64,000 bases of DNA from Mammaliicoccus lentus (GCF_002902755.1 NZ_PPRS01000005.1:22118-86117); one strand, 5' to 3'. Counted from the first letter of the stretch, positions 19,349-29,031 are shown. The notes: generated from the sequence alone by a model not told the origin. Numbers and translations: made by a program.

Positions 19349-19669
19349 TTAAAAAATAATAAATATTAAAATAACATAAATAATGAGAATGAAAATTGTC
19401 ATTAAATTAAGTAATTGAATACCTTTTTTATCTTTCACACGATATTTAAATGCTGTAATTTCTATATTTAAAACTAAGCATAGCAATACAGCTAGTAACC
19501 ACCAGTATTGAAGTGGAAAAGTAAATATCATACTTCCTAAAAAGACTAATAACATAAGTCCCATGATAAAACGTAAAGCTTGAGTTAACATCGTATGAAG
19601 TTGATAAATACTTAAATAGCTTATGATAAGATAAATAAGTGTGAATAATAAAAGAATTAAAATTAACAT
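19349..19669 (-). CDS. Small four-segment membrane protein, unknown function
   Basis: A 106-residue hydrophobic protein with about four membrane segments and one short basic loop (KYRVKDKKG, near residue 75). No enzymatic motif is visible and I do not recognise the family. It lies 15 bases downstream of the 55-residue gene at 19685 on the same strand, with GGAAG before its ATG, so the two are probably one transcript. Confidence 0.62.
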   Translation of the reverse strand: MLILILLLFTLIYLIISYLSIYQLHTMLTQALRFIMGLMLLVFLGSMIFTFPLQYWWLLAVLLCLVLNIEITAFKYRVKDKKGIQLLNLMTIFILIIYVILIFIIF

Positions 19670-19684
19670 GGTTGCTTCCTTTCG

Positions 19685-19852
19685 TTAATCTTGATTTAAT
19701 TGAGCACGTACTTTACTAATTTCATCCTCAATTTGTTCGAGTTGCTTTTCTAACATTTGAGTTGCTTGACCTGTAGATTCTCGCTTTTCTAAATCATTTT
19801 GAATACGAATATAATCATATTTAAGTTCAGACAATTGTTGGTTTAAATCCAT
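19685..19852 (-). CDS. 55-residue coiled-coil protein (SE1561-like)
   Basis: A short gene reading MDLNQQLSELKYDY to the end AQLNQD. It is almost entirely charged helix with Leu/Ile heptads, so a small coiled coil is likely, and there is no membrane segment or cysteine. AAAGGAGTG lies 8 bases before the ATG. It resembles the small staphylococcal SE1561 family from memory; function is unknown. It is divergent from the YbaK-like gene and upstream of the membrane protein at 19349. Confidence 0.75.
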   Translation of the reverse strand: MDLNQQLSELKYDYIRIQNDLEKRESTGQATQMLEKQLEQIEDEISKVRAQLNQD

Positions 19853-19902
19853 AATTGAAACACTCCTTTATATTATTGAATGAATTAAAGTTGGTGACAA
19901 AG

Positions 19903-20385
19903 ATGAAAAAATTAAAAACGAATGCTATGCGTATACTTGATCAACACAATATATTTTATCATATCCACGAATTTAAAATAGGGAAAGAACATATTGAAGG
20001 GGATCAAGTTGCAAAACTTATACAAAAACCAGTAGAGCAAGTGTATAAAACATTAGTTCTAATGAATGATAAAAATGAGCATTATATTTTTGTAATACCA
20101 GTAGTTGAACATTTAGATATTAAGAAAGCAAGTAAGTCTGTTGGACAGAAAAAGCTTGAATTACTACCACTTGATCAACTTACAAAAGTAACAGGGTATG
20201 TAAGAGGCGGTTGTTCTCCAATTGGTATGAAAAAATCTTTCAAAACAATTATTGATGACAGTGCTCAGTCTTTATCAAGTTTTATTATAAGTGCTGGTAA
20301 GAGAGGGTATCAAGTTGAAATAGACCCAAATGACTTAGCAAGTATAATTGATATTGAGTTTCATGATATATTAAAACATAACTAA
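19903..20385 (+). CDS. YbaK/EbsC-type aminoacyl-tRNA deacylase
   Basis: A 160-residue single-domain protein of the YbaK family, which in other bacteria hydrolyses Cys-tRNA(Pro). The conserved lysine region is VYKTLVLMND, the glycine loop is GYVRGGCSPIGMKK, and the ending is SAGKRGYQVEIDPNDL. The ATG at 19903 aligns with the family N-terminus; the upstream ATG at 19855 lies in the divergent promoter region and has no site. Substrate specificity is inferred from the family only. Confidence 0.88.
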   Translation: MKKLKTNAMRILDQHNIFYHIHEFKIGKEHIEGDQVAKLIQKPVEQVYKTLVLMNDKNEHYIFVIPVVEHLDIKKASKSVGQKKLELLPLDQLTKVTGYVRGGCSPIGMKKSFKTIIDDSAQSLSSFIISAGKRGYQVEIDPNDLASIIDIEFHDILKHN

Positions 20386-20488
20386 ATTAATTTTAGTATA
20401 ATTAAAAAGAATTTCAAACAAAAAGTGTGCATAAAAATTAAACAATGTTAACATATAAAAATGTGAGTTTTACGAGAGAAGTGATAAA

Positions 20489-21400
20489 ATGACTGAAAAT
20501 TTCATAATGATAATCTTATTGATTACATTAGGGTACATACTTAAAAAGTTGAAATTCTTTAAAGCTTCAGATGGTAATGTATTAGCTACACTAGTACTAA
20601 ACGTAACTTTACCATCATTAGTTATCGTCAATTTGAACGGTTCAGACTTGGACTTATCTTTAGGTTGGCTACCTACATTAATGATTTTATACGGTGTTTT
20701 AGCTAAATTACTTATTATATGGTTATTCAAGAAAAAATATAATAATCAAATAAGAGGTACAGTAGGGATGATGGCCGCTTCTGTAAATATCGGCTTATTT
20801 GCTTATCCGTTGGTGGCACAAATATGGCCTAAAACAGGGTTATTATATTTTGGTATGCTAGATATCGGTACGGCGATTATTATGTTTGGAGTAACTTATT
20901 TTGTAGGCAGTTACTTTAATGATGGTGGAGACCAATTTGATTTCAAACAAATGGGCGTAAAATTATTAAAAACTGTGCCTCTAATGACTTATATTATTAT
21001 GTTCATTTTAAACATATTAAACATACAAATACCAGGAAAAGCGATAAACTTCTTTGAAATTATATCCAACGCTAATATGCCATTGTCTATGATATTATTA
21101 GGCTTATTTCTTAACTTCAAAATTGAAAAGGCATATTTACCAATCGTTGTTAAATATTTATTATTCCATTATGGGTTCGGTCTATTAATGGGACTACTTG
21201 TCCATTTCTTCTTACCAGTTTCTGATCCAATGATTAAAACAACATTATTAATTGGCTGGTTGTTGCCGATAGGTGTATCAGTGCTTTCATACGCTATTAC
21301 TTTCAAATATAAAACGTTGCCTATTGTCGGTATGGCCACTAATCTAAGTATTATTATTTCAATTGTGATTTTATATATGTATCAGTTATTATTTGTATAG
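20489..21400 (+). CDS. AEC-family (auxin efflux carrier/malate permease) transporter
   Basis: A 303-residue protein with about ten membrane segments in two halves. The first half has VTLPSLVIVNLNG, and the SVNIGLFAYPL and GMATNLSIIISI segments fit the AEC carrier pattern. Bacterial members move organic acids such as malate, but the substrate is not determined here. It is a single gene between YbaK and the glucose dehydrogenase operon. Confidence 0.8.
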   Translation: MTENFIMIILLITLGYILKKLKFFKASDGNVLATLVLNVTLPSLVIVNLNGSDLDLSLGWLPTLMILYGVLAKLLIIWLFKKKYNNQIRGTVGMMAASVNIGLFAYPLVAQIWPKTGLLYFGMLDIGTAIIMFGVTYFVGSYFNDGGDQFDFKQMGVKLLKTVPLMTYIIMFILNILNIQIPGKAINFFEIISNANMPLSMILLGLFLNFKIEKAYLPIVVKYLLFHYGFGLLMGLLVHFFLPVSDPMIKTTLLIGWLLPIGVSVLSYAITFKYKTLPIVGMATNLSIIISIVILYMYQLLFV

Positions 21401-21431
21401 AAAAAGCGTATGAGACATAAATAATTCAAGA

Positions 21432-21484
21432 AAAAAATGCTCCTAATTCGTTAATTAAAAATCTAACGAGTTAGGAGCATTTAT
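21432..21484. terminator. Bidirectional terminator between AEC gene and gdh
   Basis: AAATGCTCCTAA (21435-21446) pairs with TTAGGAGCATTT (21471-21482), and TCGTTA pairs with TAACGA inside. It serves both converging genes. Confidence 0.88.
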
Positions 21485-21487
21485 ATA

Positions 21488-22273
21488 TTAACCTTTACCA
21501 CCCATAAATGCTGGGTAGTTAGTCATTCCGCCATCTACATAAATAGTTGTACCGTGTACATAGCTTGCTTGTTCAGATGCTAAGAATGCATTAATGTTGG
21601 CTACTTGATATGCTTCACCAATTTCATTTAATGGTATCATTTCTAATGTTTCATCTCTTGTAGTGGGATCCGAAAATTTTTCACGTGTATGTTCTGTAAC
21701 AATAGCACCTGGTGAAACGTTATTAATTCTAATACCGTATTTACCGTATTCCATTGACATTGTTTCCATCATTAATTTTAAACCGCCTTTACTTGCAGCG
21801 TAGTTAACGTAGTTTGGCCATGGAATTTTATCATGAACACTTGCTGTGTTAATAATTTGTCCTTTAATATCATGTTCTAAATAATATTTGACCGCTTCTC
21901 TACTACCTAAGAAAGCACCAGTTAAGTTGATATCTATTACTTTAGACCATTCTTCTGTACTCATTTCGTGTGTTGGTATAGGCTTTTCAAAACCAGCATT
22001 ATTAATCATAACATCTATTCGGCCAAATTCTTCGTGAGCTTTTTGTATTAAGTTTTTAATATCTTCTTCTTTAGATACATCACCTTGAACAGCAATTGCT
22101 TTGCTGCCTGAATCTTGAATAGTTTTTACAACTTCTTCTGCTTCTTCTGAATTGTTAAGATAGTTAACAACGACATTAGCGCCTTCTTTTCCAAAACGTT
22201 CTGAAGTTGCTTTACCTATACCGCTATTACCTCCTGTAATGATAACGACTTTATCTTTTAAATCATTATACAT
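21488..22273 (-). CDS. gdh: Glucose 1-dehydrogenase (SDR)
   Basis: A 261-residue classical short-chain dehydrogenase, the usual length of Bacillus glucose dehydrogenase. The cofactor loop is TGGNSGIGKATSERFG, the active site has the Ser of NTASVHDKIPW and the Tyr-Lys pair of YVNYAASKGG. It oxidises glucose to gluconolactone. The ATG at 22273 has AAGGAG 8 bases upstream; a GTG nine bases earlier is rejected. It follows glcU by 27 bases, and the two form a glucose uptake and oxidation operon. Confidence 0.87.
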   Translation of the reverse strand: MYNDLKDKVVIITGGNSGIGKATSERFGKEGANVVVNYLNNSEEAEEVVKTIQDSGSKAIAVQGDVSKEEDIKNLIQKAHEEFGRIDVMINNAGFEKPIPTHEMSTEEWSKVIDINLTGAFLGSREAVKYYLEHDIKGQIINTASVHDKIPWPNYVNYAASKGGLKLMMETMSMEYGKYGIRINNVSPGAIVTEHTREKFSDPTTRDETLEMIPLNEIGEAYQVANINAFLASEQASYVHGTTIYVDGGMTNYPAFMGGKG

Positions 22274-22300
22274 ATTAAACACTCCTTCTCTTTAATTTAA

Positions 22301-23158
22301 TTATCCTTTAGCAAAACCTATAATAAATGCTGCGATAATTATGAGAACTATACCAATCCAAATGAAAGTCATTTGGCGTTTTGTTTTTTGTTCGCCTAAT
22401 AAGAATATACCCCCTAAAGTGGAGACGATAACTAACATTTGTGAGAATGAGAAACTTGTTCCAACCCCAACTTTTGGTTGAGAGATAAATAGGAACATGT
22501 TACCTAATGCCCATACTATACCTGGTAATAAATTAAAAGTTGTATATTTAACGGATGGCTTATGTTTAAATGATAAAATCACACCACCGATAACCATACC
22601 TATAGATTGAGGGAATAAAGCATCCCATCCTTCTACGCCAAATACTTGGCCGATTACAACGTAAACTACATAACCAACAGTTGAAATAAGTAAAATCGGT
22701 ATTGCTTGGCCGAATTTTTTAGAATTACCACTGCTAGTTGAACCTTTCTTCTGCACAGAAGTAAAAATAACACCGATGATTAAAAGAACTAATCCTGTTA
22801 ATCCAAGTGCAACTTGTGTGCCAGTATCCCATTCACCTAAGAATGCGGCACTAAATAATGTTGTACCCAATAGTTGTAAACCTGTAGATATTGGCATTGT
22901 TAAAGAAACACCAATTAAATCAACACTCCGCAATTGGAATCCTTGTCCTAAAGCCCAGAAGGCACCGGAAATCATCCCTATAATAATAGTACGGAATGTA
23001 AATTCTACATCTCCAAAAATGAAGAGTAATATACCTATAATAAATGCACCGATAGTCGTACCTAAAATTTGATTATAAGGTCCGCCACCGACTTTCACAT
23101 TAATTAATACAACGCTCCCCCAGAACAATGCTGGTAACAGAGCTATAAGATAATCCAT
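22301..23158 (-). CDS. glcU: Glucose uptake protein GlcU
   Basis: A 285-residue, ten-segment transporter of the GRP/DMT type. The N-terminus [22 protein letters not shown] and [20 protein letters not shown] fit GlcU, a PTS-independent glucose facilitator. It is the first gene of the glcU-gdh operon. The ribosome site before the ATG is weak. A sequence close to a cre lies 80-95 bases upstream. Confidence 0.88.
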   Translation of the reverse strand: MDYLIALLPALFWGSVVLINVKVGGGPYNQILGTTIGAFIIGILLFIFGDVEFTFRTIIIGMISGAFWALGQGFQLRSVDLIGVSLTMPISTGLQLLGTTLFSAAFLGEWDTGTQVALGLTGLVLLIIGVIFTSVQKKGSTSSGNSKKFGQAIPILLISTVGYVVYVVIGQVFGVEGWDALFPQSIGMVIGGVILSFKHKPSVKYTTFNLLPGIVWALGNMFLFISQPKVGVGTSFSFSQMLVIVSTLGGIFLLGEQKTKRQMTFIWIGIVLIIIAAFIIGFAKG

Positions 23159-23237
23159 ATGGACAACTCGCTTTCTATAATTGAATTCATCTTACATTTT
23201 ACCCATTATTAAATATGCAAAACAATTAATAAACTTA

Positions 23238-23252
23238 ATAAATCGCTTACAA
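23238..23252 (-). promoter_or_regulatory. cre-like site upstream of glcU
   Basis: On the minus strand the 15-mer TTGTAAGCGATTTAT agrees with the cre consensus WTGNAARCGNWWWCA at 13 of 15 positions; the last two differ. CcpA control of a PTS-independent glucose route would be sensible, but this is inferred. Confidence 0.4.
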
Positions 23253-23266
23253 TGTTAAATTACAAT

Positions 23267-23305
23267 AAAAAAGTCTGGAACATAGATTATGTTCCAGACT
23301 TTTTT
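23267..23305. terminator. Terminator of the GNAT gene at 23323
   Basis: AAGTCTGGAACATA (23271-23284) pairs with TATGTTCCAGACTT (23288-23301). T-runs are on both sides when read on either strand; on the minus strand it ends the GNAT gene. Confidence 0.87.
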
Positions 23306-23322
23306 ATATTGGCAGTACCTGA

Positions 23323-24189
23323 CTAGGAGAGGCGAACGTACTTGAAATGATGCACTTCGTTTGTAATTTTAAATCCAACTTTCTCATATAGAAGCTGTAT
23401 TTGTTCGTAGTTTTTACTGTCAACATGAATGCGTACTGTTTCAACTTCATTATGATTGAAAGCTTGAGTTGTAGCATAATGAATCATTTGAAAAGCGATG
23501 CCTTGTTTTCTGTAATCTCTATGTGAAGCAAGGTAAGGAATAGTTGCCAAGTGTTCTGGTATATCTATTGAAAGATAAATGTATCCTTTTACGAGACCTT
23601 CCGCCATAAATAAATATAAAGCGTGGTTATCATCTAAAGAGTCTATTATATCTTCAGAAGTTACTTCACTATCTATGAAACTTTTAGAATGAAGTTTATC
23701 GAACGAATAAAAATATGGTTTACTGTAATGAATCATTTGATGTTGTTCCTCTATTTCGTGAGGGGGCTGGTGTATTTCAAGTGTATATTGTGTTTCAACA
23801 TAGCCTGCTCGCAATGCTTTCAACTTACTATTGTTGAGTATGTGGTTTTTATGTAAAGATATGTGACAATATTTAACTTCTGGATGATTATTTAAAAGCA
23901 TATCCCAAGCTTCTTTTAATGATTGTAAAGTTTTTTCAGAAGTGTCATTTACGATAGGGCCCCATACATTTACAGTTTCTTTATCTACTTTTTCGAAACC
24001 TAGAATCCCGGTTATTTCTTCATTATTGTAAAGATAGAAAAAAGATTGTTCATCAAATTTGTTATTTAAAGATGACTTAATACTATCAATACGTTCTGGA
24101 ATATATTGTACATGATTTTCATCTTGAATGTTTTTCTCTTGTATATACTGGGCGACAGGATCGATTTGCTTAAGTGGAAGTATTTGCAT
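23323..24189 (-). CDS. GNAT-family N-acetyltransferase
   Basis: A 288-residue protein with a C-terminal GNAT fold; the acetyl-CoA loop is seen in YRKQGIAFQMIHYA (about 230-243), following the beta-strand ATIPYLASH. The N-terminal half looks like a second, degenerate GNAT domain (ITGILGFEKV). The acceptor is unknown. The ATG at 24189 has AAAGGAGTG; an ATG at 24213 upstream does not. It is divergent from topB. Confidence 0.75.
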   Translation of the reverse strand: MQILPLKQIDPVAQYIQEKNIQDENHVQYIPERIDSIKSSLNNKFDEQSFFYLYNNEEITGILGFEKVDKETVNVWGPIVNDTSEKTLQSLKEAWDMLLNNHPEVKYCHISLHKNHILNNSKLKALRAGYVETQYTLEIHQPPHEIEEQHQMIHYSKPYFYSFDKLHSKSFIDSEVTSEDIIDSLDDNHALYLFMAEGLVKGYIYLSIDIPEHLATIPYLASHRDYRKQGIAFQMIHYATTQAFNHNEVETVRIHVDSKNYEQIQLLYEKVGFKITNEVHHFKYVRLS

Positions 24190-24332
24190 GAAAGTCACTC
24201 CTTTAATGGACATCGATTATTTATAATCTATTATACGATTAATTGTCTTGTTATAAAAGTTTTTGATAACTTTAGATGGATAATCATCCGTGTTATACTA
24301 ATAAGAATGAAAAAAGAATGGGTGAAATAATT

Positions 24333-26468
24333 ATGAAAGCATTAATTCTTGCTGAAAAACCATCTGTTGGTCGTGACATTGCTAAAGCAATGGGCGTTAA
24401 TGATCAAAAGAAAGGTTATTTCGAGAACAAACAATATATTGTGACATGGGCGTTAGGTCATTTAGTTACGAATGCAACACCAGAGGAATATGATAAGAAA
24501 TTTAAAGAATGGAAATTAAGTGAACTTCCTATTATCCCTGATTATATGAAACATGTTGTTATTAAAAAGACGCGCAGTCAGTTTAATACTGTACAACATT
24601 TAATGAAACGTGATGACGTTCAATCAATAATCATTGCAACTGACGCGGGGCGAGAAGGTGAGTTAGTAGCAAGATTGATTATCGAAAAAGCTAAAATAAA
24701 GAAACCAATAAAAAGATTATGGATTAGCTCAGTTACTGAAAAGGCAATTAGAGAAGGATTCAAAAATTTAAAACCTGGTAAAGCATATGACAATTTATAT
24801 AAAGCAGCATTATGTAGAAGTGAAGCGGACTGGATTGTTGGAATAAACGCAACACGAGCACTAACTACTAAATACGATGCACAATTATCTTGTGGTAGAG
24901 TGCAAACACCAACATTGAATCTTGTTAAGATGAGACAAGACGAAATACAGTCATTTAAACCTGAAAGATATTATCAGATGAACGTTGAAGTGGATGGTTA
25001 TAAATTCAAATGGCTTACACAAAATAGTGACCGAATTTTTGATAAAGAAAAAATCGAAAGCTTGAAAAATAAATTACAAAATAAAAAAGGCGAAATTAAA
25101 AAAGTTAATAAAAAGAAGAAAACTAAACACCCTCAAAAATTATACGATTTAACTAGCCTTCAACAAACAGCTTACCAACGCTATAAGATGAGTGCTAAGG
25201 AAACGTTAAACACTATGCAAACTTTATACGAACAACATAAAGTTTTAACTTATCCAAGAACAGACTCAAACTATTTAACAAGTGATATGGTCTCATCATT
25301 AAAAGATAGGGTATCTACTTTAACTGCTACACCATTAAAATCATATGCTGTACCGTTAATTAAAAAAGAAATACATGCAGGGAAACATTTTGTTGATAAT
25401 ACAAAAGTATCGGATCATCACGCAATTGTTCCAACAGAAGTTAGAGCAAATATGGATCAATTATCACCGAGAGAACAAAAAATATATATGCTAGTGGCTG
25501 AGCGATTTTTAGAAGTATTACTTCCACCATATCAATATGAAGAAACAACTGTTGATTTAACTGTAGAAGGTGAGACTTTTAAATTGGTTCAAGAAGTAGC
25601 AATTGATTTAGGTTTTAAAGCAATTCATCAAGAAGAAGCGGTTGTTAAAGCATTACCATTTAAGGAACACGAACAAGTGGTCATCCAAAAAGTAAATGTC
25701 ATTGGAAAAGATACAGAGCCACCAGCTTACTTTAATGAAGGAACATTATTAAAAGCTATGGAATCACCACAATTATTCTTTAACTTGAATGATAAGAAAA
25801 TGTCTAAAACATTAAATGAAACTGGTGGAATAGGTACTGTAGCTACAAGAGCAGATATTATCGAAAAGTTATATAGTTCTAATGTTATAGAATCTGTACA
25901 AGGTAAAATTAAAATAACACCTAAAGGCAAACAATTGTTAAACTTAGCACCTGAGCAACTAACATCTCCAGCATTAACTGCTGAATGGGAAATGAAACTC
26001 ACACAAATTGAAAAAGGTCAGTATCAAAAAGAAGCTTTTATGAAAGAGATGAGAAGTTTTACGAAAGAGATTATCTCTGATATAAAAAATAGCGATGACA
26101 AATTTAAGCATGATAATTTAACGACTACAGAATGTCCTACGTGTGGAAAATTTATGTTAAAAGTTAAAACGAAAAATGGCCAAATGTTAGTTTGCCAGGA
26201 CCCTACCTGTAAAACGAAGAAAAATCAGCAAAGAGTTACAAATGCTAGATGTCCAAACTGTAAGAAGAAACTTACGTTATATGGTACAGGAAAAACGGCA
26301 GTGTATCGTTGTGTATGTGGACATACTGAATCACAAGAACACATGGATAAAAGACTTAAAAATAAAAAGACAGGTAAAATCAGTAAAAAAGAAATGAACA
26401 AATATATGAAAAATGAAGAAGTTGAAAACAATCCATTTAAAGATGCCTTAAAAGATTTAAAATTATAA
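24333..26468 (+). CDS. topB: DNA topoisomerase III
   Basis: A 711-residue type IA topoisomerase that passes single strands to decatenate DNA. The TOPRIM domain starts at [14 protein letters not shown] and has the DAGREGE acidic motif; the active-site tyrosine is Y307 in YPRTDSNYL. The C-terminus carries two four-cysteine zinc motifs starting with CPTC at 601 and CPNC at 640. The ATG at 24333 after GGGTGAAA gives the family length and the standard MKALILAEK start; the ATG at 24276 is rejected. Confidence 0.95.
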   Translation: MKALILAEKPSVGRDIAKAMGVNDQKKGYFENKQYIVTWALGHLVTNATPEEYDKKFKEWKLSELPIIPDYMKHVVIKKTRSQFNTVQHLMKRDDVQSIIIATDAGREGELVARLIIEKAKIKKPIKRLWISSVTEKAIREGFKNLKPGKAYDNLYKAALCRSEADWIVGINATRALTTKYDAQLSCGRVQTPTLNLVKMRQDEIQSFKPERYYQMNVEVDGYKFKWLTQNSDRIFDKEKIESLKNKLQNKKGEIKKVNKKKKTKHPQKLYDLTSLQQTAYQRYKMSAKETLNTMQTLYEQHKVLTYPRTDSNYLTSDMVSSLKDRVSTLTATPLKSYAVPLIKKEIHAGKHFVDNTKVSDHHAIVPTEVRANMDQLSPREQKIYMLVAERFLEVLLPPYQYEETTVDLTVEGETFKLVQEVAIDLGFKAIHQEEAVVKALPFKEHEQVVIQKVNVIGKDTEPPAYFNEGTLLKAMESPQLFFNLNDKKMSKTLNETGGIGTVATRADIIEKLYSSNVIESVQGKIKITPKGKQLLNLAPEQLTSPALTAEWEMKLTQIEKGQYQKEAFMKEMRSFTKEIISDIKNSDDKFKHDNLTTTECPTCGKFMLKVKTKNGQMLVCQDPTCKTKKNQQRVTNARCPNCKKKLTLYGTGKTAVYRCVCGHTESQEHMDKRLKNKKTGKISKKEMNKYMKNEEVENNPFKDALKDLKL

Positions 26469-26472
26469 AATT

Positions 26473-26520
26473 AAACATCAACAATGTTACGTACGAAATA
26501 TCATTGTTGATGTTTTTTAT
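26473..26520 (+). terminator. Terminator after topB
   Basis: ACATCAACAATG (26475-26486) pairs with CATTGTTGATGT (26502-26513) and is followed by TTTTTA. Confidence 0.87.
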
Positions 26521-26565
26521 TTATATATAATGAAGGAATTACGATTCAAATTGCTTTCTAGTCAC

Positions 26566-26641
26566 AAATACGAACATAATGTGAATGTTTTTAATCAATG
26601 TTCGTAAAAGTATTGATTTTTAAACATTACAGTAATACAAT
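26566..26641 (+). promoter_or_regulatory. PurR operator (two PurBoxes) and promoter of the purine permease
   Basis: Two inverted boxes fit the PurBox AWWWCCGAACWWT with one change each: AAATACGAACATAA (26566-26579) and, reversed, AATGTTCGTAAAAG (26597-26610). The gap is 17 bases, the spacing seen in Gram-positive PurR operators. Directly downstream is a promoter, TTGATT (26613-26618) with TACAAT (26636-26641) 17 bases on. PurR control of this permease follows from family knowledge. Confidence 0.72.
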
Positions 26642-26674
26642 GTACAGTGTTGAAATTAATAAAGGAGTCTTGAA

Positions 26675-28009
26675 ATGAAACGATACTTTAAATTTGATGA
26701 GCTAGGAACAAGTTATAAGCGAGAGATACTAGGTGGGCTAACAACATTTCTATCAATGGCATACATATTAGCAGTTAACCCTTCAATGTTAAGTTTAGCT
26801 AGTGTTGAAAATATACCTGATTCTATGAGAATGGATCAAGGTGCAGTATTCGTAGCGACAGCATTAGCAGCGTTAGTTGGTTGTTTATTCATGGGAATTA
26901 TAGCTAAATACCCAATTGGTTTAGCACCAGGTATGGGATTAAATGCATTTTTTGCGTTTACAGTAGTATTAACTATGGGTATTCCATGGCAAACAGGATT
27001 AACGGGCGTACTATTTTCAGGTGTGATATTTGCTTTTCTAACAATGAGTGGGTTAAGGGAAGTTATCATTAATGCTATACCGTTTGAACTTAAGATGGCA
27101 GTTTCAGCAGGTATAGGTTTATTTATAACATTTGTAGGTTTACAAGGAGCAGGTATTGTTCAAAAAGAAGATTCTACTTTAGTAACTTTAGGTACAATGC
27201 ACAATCCAGAAGTATTATTAGCAGTATTCGGGATTATCATCACTATTATATTGATGGCGAAAAAAATTCCAGGATCTATTTTTATTGGTATGGTATTAAC
27301 GGCAGTTGGTGGATTAGTAACAGGCTTAATCGACATGCCAAGTAGCGTGGTAGGTAAAGTGCCAAGTGTTGCACCAACATTCGGTGCAGCATTTGAAGCT
27401 TTTGGAGATTTATCTACTATATTTAATGTGCAATTCTTAATCGTTGTATTAACTTTCTTATTTATTGATTTCTTTGATACAGCAGGTACATTAGTTGCAG
27501 TAGCAAACCAAGCAGGTTTAATGAAAGATAATAAGTTACCTAGAGCTGGAAAAGCACTATTCTCAGATTCATTAGCTACTATAGTAGGGGCTATTTTCGG
27601 TACATCTACAACTACAAGCTATATCGAATCAAGCGCAGGTGTTGCTGTAGGTGCAAGAACAGGTTTTGCAAGCGTAGTAACCGGTCTTTGTTTCTTAGCT
27701 GCGTTATTATTCTCTCCATTAATGTCAGTTGTTACAAGTGCTGTAACAGCACCGGCATTAGTTATTGTTGGTGTGTTAATGGTAAGCAACCTAGGTAAAA
27801 TTGATTGGCAGAAATTCGAAATAGCAGTACCGGCATTTTTAACTATGATTATGATGCCATTAACTTATTCAATTGCGACAGGTATAGCATGCGGATTTAT
27901 TTTCTATCCTATTACTATGATAGTTGCAAAGAGACACAAAGAAATACATCCTATAATGTATGGTTTATTCTTTGTATTCGTAGCATATTTCATGTTTGTT
28001 CATTCATAA
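26675..28009 (+). CDS. pbuG: NCS2-family guanine/hypoxanthine permease (PbuG-like)
   Basis: A 444-residue AzgA-type purine permease with about 12 segments. Signatures are TTFLSMAYILAVNP, GLAPGMGLNAFFAFTV, LFIDFFDTAGTLVAVA and GTSTTTSYIESSAGVAVGARTG, the last two lining the purine site. It imports guanine and/or hypoxanthine by proton symport. The double PurBox upstream supports a purine role. AAAGGAG precedes the ATG and a strong hairpin follows. It could equally be a PbuO-type adenine/guanine carrier. Confidence 0.87.
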   Translation: MKRYFKFDELGTSYKREILGGLTTFLSMAYILAVNPSMLSLASVENIPDSMRMDQGAVFVATALAALVGCLFMGIIAKYPIGLAPGMGLNAFFAFTVVLTMGIPWQTGLTGVLFSGVIFAFLTMSGLREVIINAIPFELKMAVSAGIGLFITFVGLQGAGIVQKEDSTLVTLGTMHNPEVLLAVFGIIITIILMAKKIPGSIFIGMVLTAVGGLVTGLIDMPSSVVGKVPSVAPTFGAAFEAFGDLSTIFNVQFLIVVLTFLFIDFFDTAGTLVAVANQAGLMKDNKLPRAGKALFSDSLATIVGAIFGTSTTTSYIESSAGVAVGARTGFASVVTGLCFLAALLFSPLMSVVTSAVTAPALVIVGVLMVSNLGKIDWQKFEIAVPAFLTMIMMPLTYSIATGIACGFIFYPITMIVAKRHKEIHPIMYGLFFVFVAYFMFVHS

Positions 28010-28041
28010 AAAAAGTCACGTGCATAAGCGCGTGACTTTTT
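28008..28041. terminator. Bidirectional terminator after pbuG
   Basis: AAAAGTCACG (28011-28020) pairs with CGTGACTTTT (28031-28040); A-run and T-run on either side serve the two converging genes. Confidence 0.87.
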
Positions 28042-28409
28042 CAATCTTTATAAGTAGTTTTGAACGATTTAGATGGAATGTACACAGGGGCTATTATAAT
28101 TGTAAATAAGAAAATAACCATTAATACGACCATTAATATGTGTAATAACCATCCAACAACGGGAATGATAGAAATAAAACTCGCAATTAATCCTATTAAA
28201 GGTATGACAAAAATAGCTTTGACAGAATTTTGATTATCTATTAACAATATCAATGTAGATATGAAATATAAAGAACCATTAAATACAAGGGCATTATAAC
28301 CAGTTGAAAGAACAATGCTCCCACCTATAAAAGGAATAGCTAATAAAAGTTCAGAAATTACCAATATAATAGAAAGAACAAGTAATACTGACTTGATTCC
28401 TCTTTTCAT
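28041..28409 (-). CDS. Small membrane protein, unknown function
   Basis: A 122-residue hydrophobic protein with about four membrane segments and a short basic N-terminus (MKRGIKS). A polar tail follows the last segment. I recognise no family motif. It has a good GGTGGTG site before the ATG and sits alone between pbuG and the ribosomal block, which starts divergently. Confidence 0.62.
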   Translation of the reverse strand: MKRGIKSVLLVLSIILVISELLLAIPFIGGSIVLSTGYNALVFNGSLYFISTLILLIDNQNSVKAIFVIPLIGLIASFISIIPVVGWLLHILMVVLMVIFLFTIIIAPVYIPSKSFKTTYKD

Positions 28410-28482
28410 GTTTTCACCACCTGTTAAAATACTTTTTACATTATAACATTTAGATTACAAATTATCTATTTTAAATTATCTA

Positions 28483-28511
28483 TTGAAAAGGTAAAAGAAT
28501 TCCGTTATAAT
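28483..28511 (+). promoter_or_regulatory. Promoter of the S10 ribosomal operon
   Basis: TTGAAA (28483-28488) and TATAAT (28506-28511), spacer 17. Transcription from about 28518 gives a leader of about 205 bases before rpsJ. No other promoter of this quality lies between here and rpsJ. Confidence 0.8.
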
Positions 28512-28517
28512 ACATGG

Positions 28518-28705
28518 GTATGTGCTAGATAAAACTTAGAGAAATATATGATTATCTATTGATTAATGGATGCAAATCATGTATCATATCTAATGTTGGA
28601 CTTTAAGAAGCGATGAAGCGAGAGGTTACTGACACACCCGGCCGCTTTGCCATGGCGGTGTGTAAGAGAGTTTTCGTGGAGAAGTCTATCACTATAAAGT
28701 AGACG
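28518..28705 (+). promoter_or_regulatory. Long 5' leader of the S10 operon
   Basis: The leader has no convincing reading frame. Its main structure is ACACACC (28632-28638) paired with GGTGTGT (28657-28663), with GGC/GCC inside; this is a GC-rich island in AT-rich DNA. It is a good place for control of the ribosomal operon, but it is not the gammaproteobacterial L4-binding leader, and the ligand or protein is unknown. Confidence 0.5.
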
Positions 28706-28722
28706 AACAAGGAGGGAAAATT

Positions 28723-29031
28723 ATGGCAAAACAAAAAATTCGTATCCGTTTAAAAGCGTATGATCACCGCATGATCGATCAATCAGCAGAGAAAATTATT
28801 GAAACTGCTAAACGTTCAGGAGCTCAAGTGTCTGGTCCGATTCCGTTACCAACTGAAAAATCAGTTTATACAGTAATCCGTGCCGTTCACAAATACAAAG
28901 ATTCACGTGAGCAATTCGAACAACGTACGCATAAACGTTTAATCGACATTCTTAACCCTACACCTAAAACAGTTGATGCTCTTATGGGCTTAAACTTACC
29001 ATCTGGTGTAGACATCGAAATCAAATTATAA
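28723..29031 (+). CDS. rpsJ: Ribosomal protein uS10
   Basis: 102 residues, the normal size of S10 of the 30S head, which also doubles as transcription antitermination factor NusE. The start [14 protein letters not shown] and the loop GPIPLPTEK are typical. It heads the ribosomal operon, with AAGGAGGG before the ATG. Confidence 0.98.
   Translation: MAKQKIRIRLKAYDHRMIDQSAEKIIETAKRSGAQVSGPIPLPTEKSVYTVIRAVHKYKDSREQFEQRTHKRLIDILNPTPKTVDALMGLNLPSGVDIEIKL

Noticed and set aside
26566..26641. Purine riboswitch upstream of pbuG
   Set aside because: The region has PurBoxes and a promoter close to the gene, but no three-way junction with the purine-aptamer loops; the leader after the promoter is too short.
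28518..28705. Classical S10 (L4-binding) leader of gammaproteobacteria
   Set aside because: That control is known from a different group, and the hairpin here does not resemble it.
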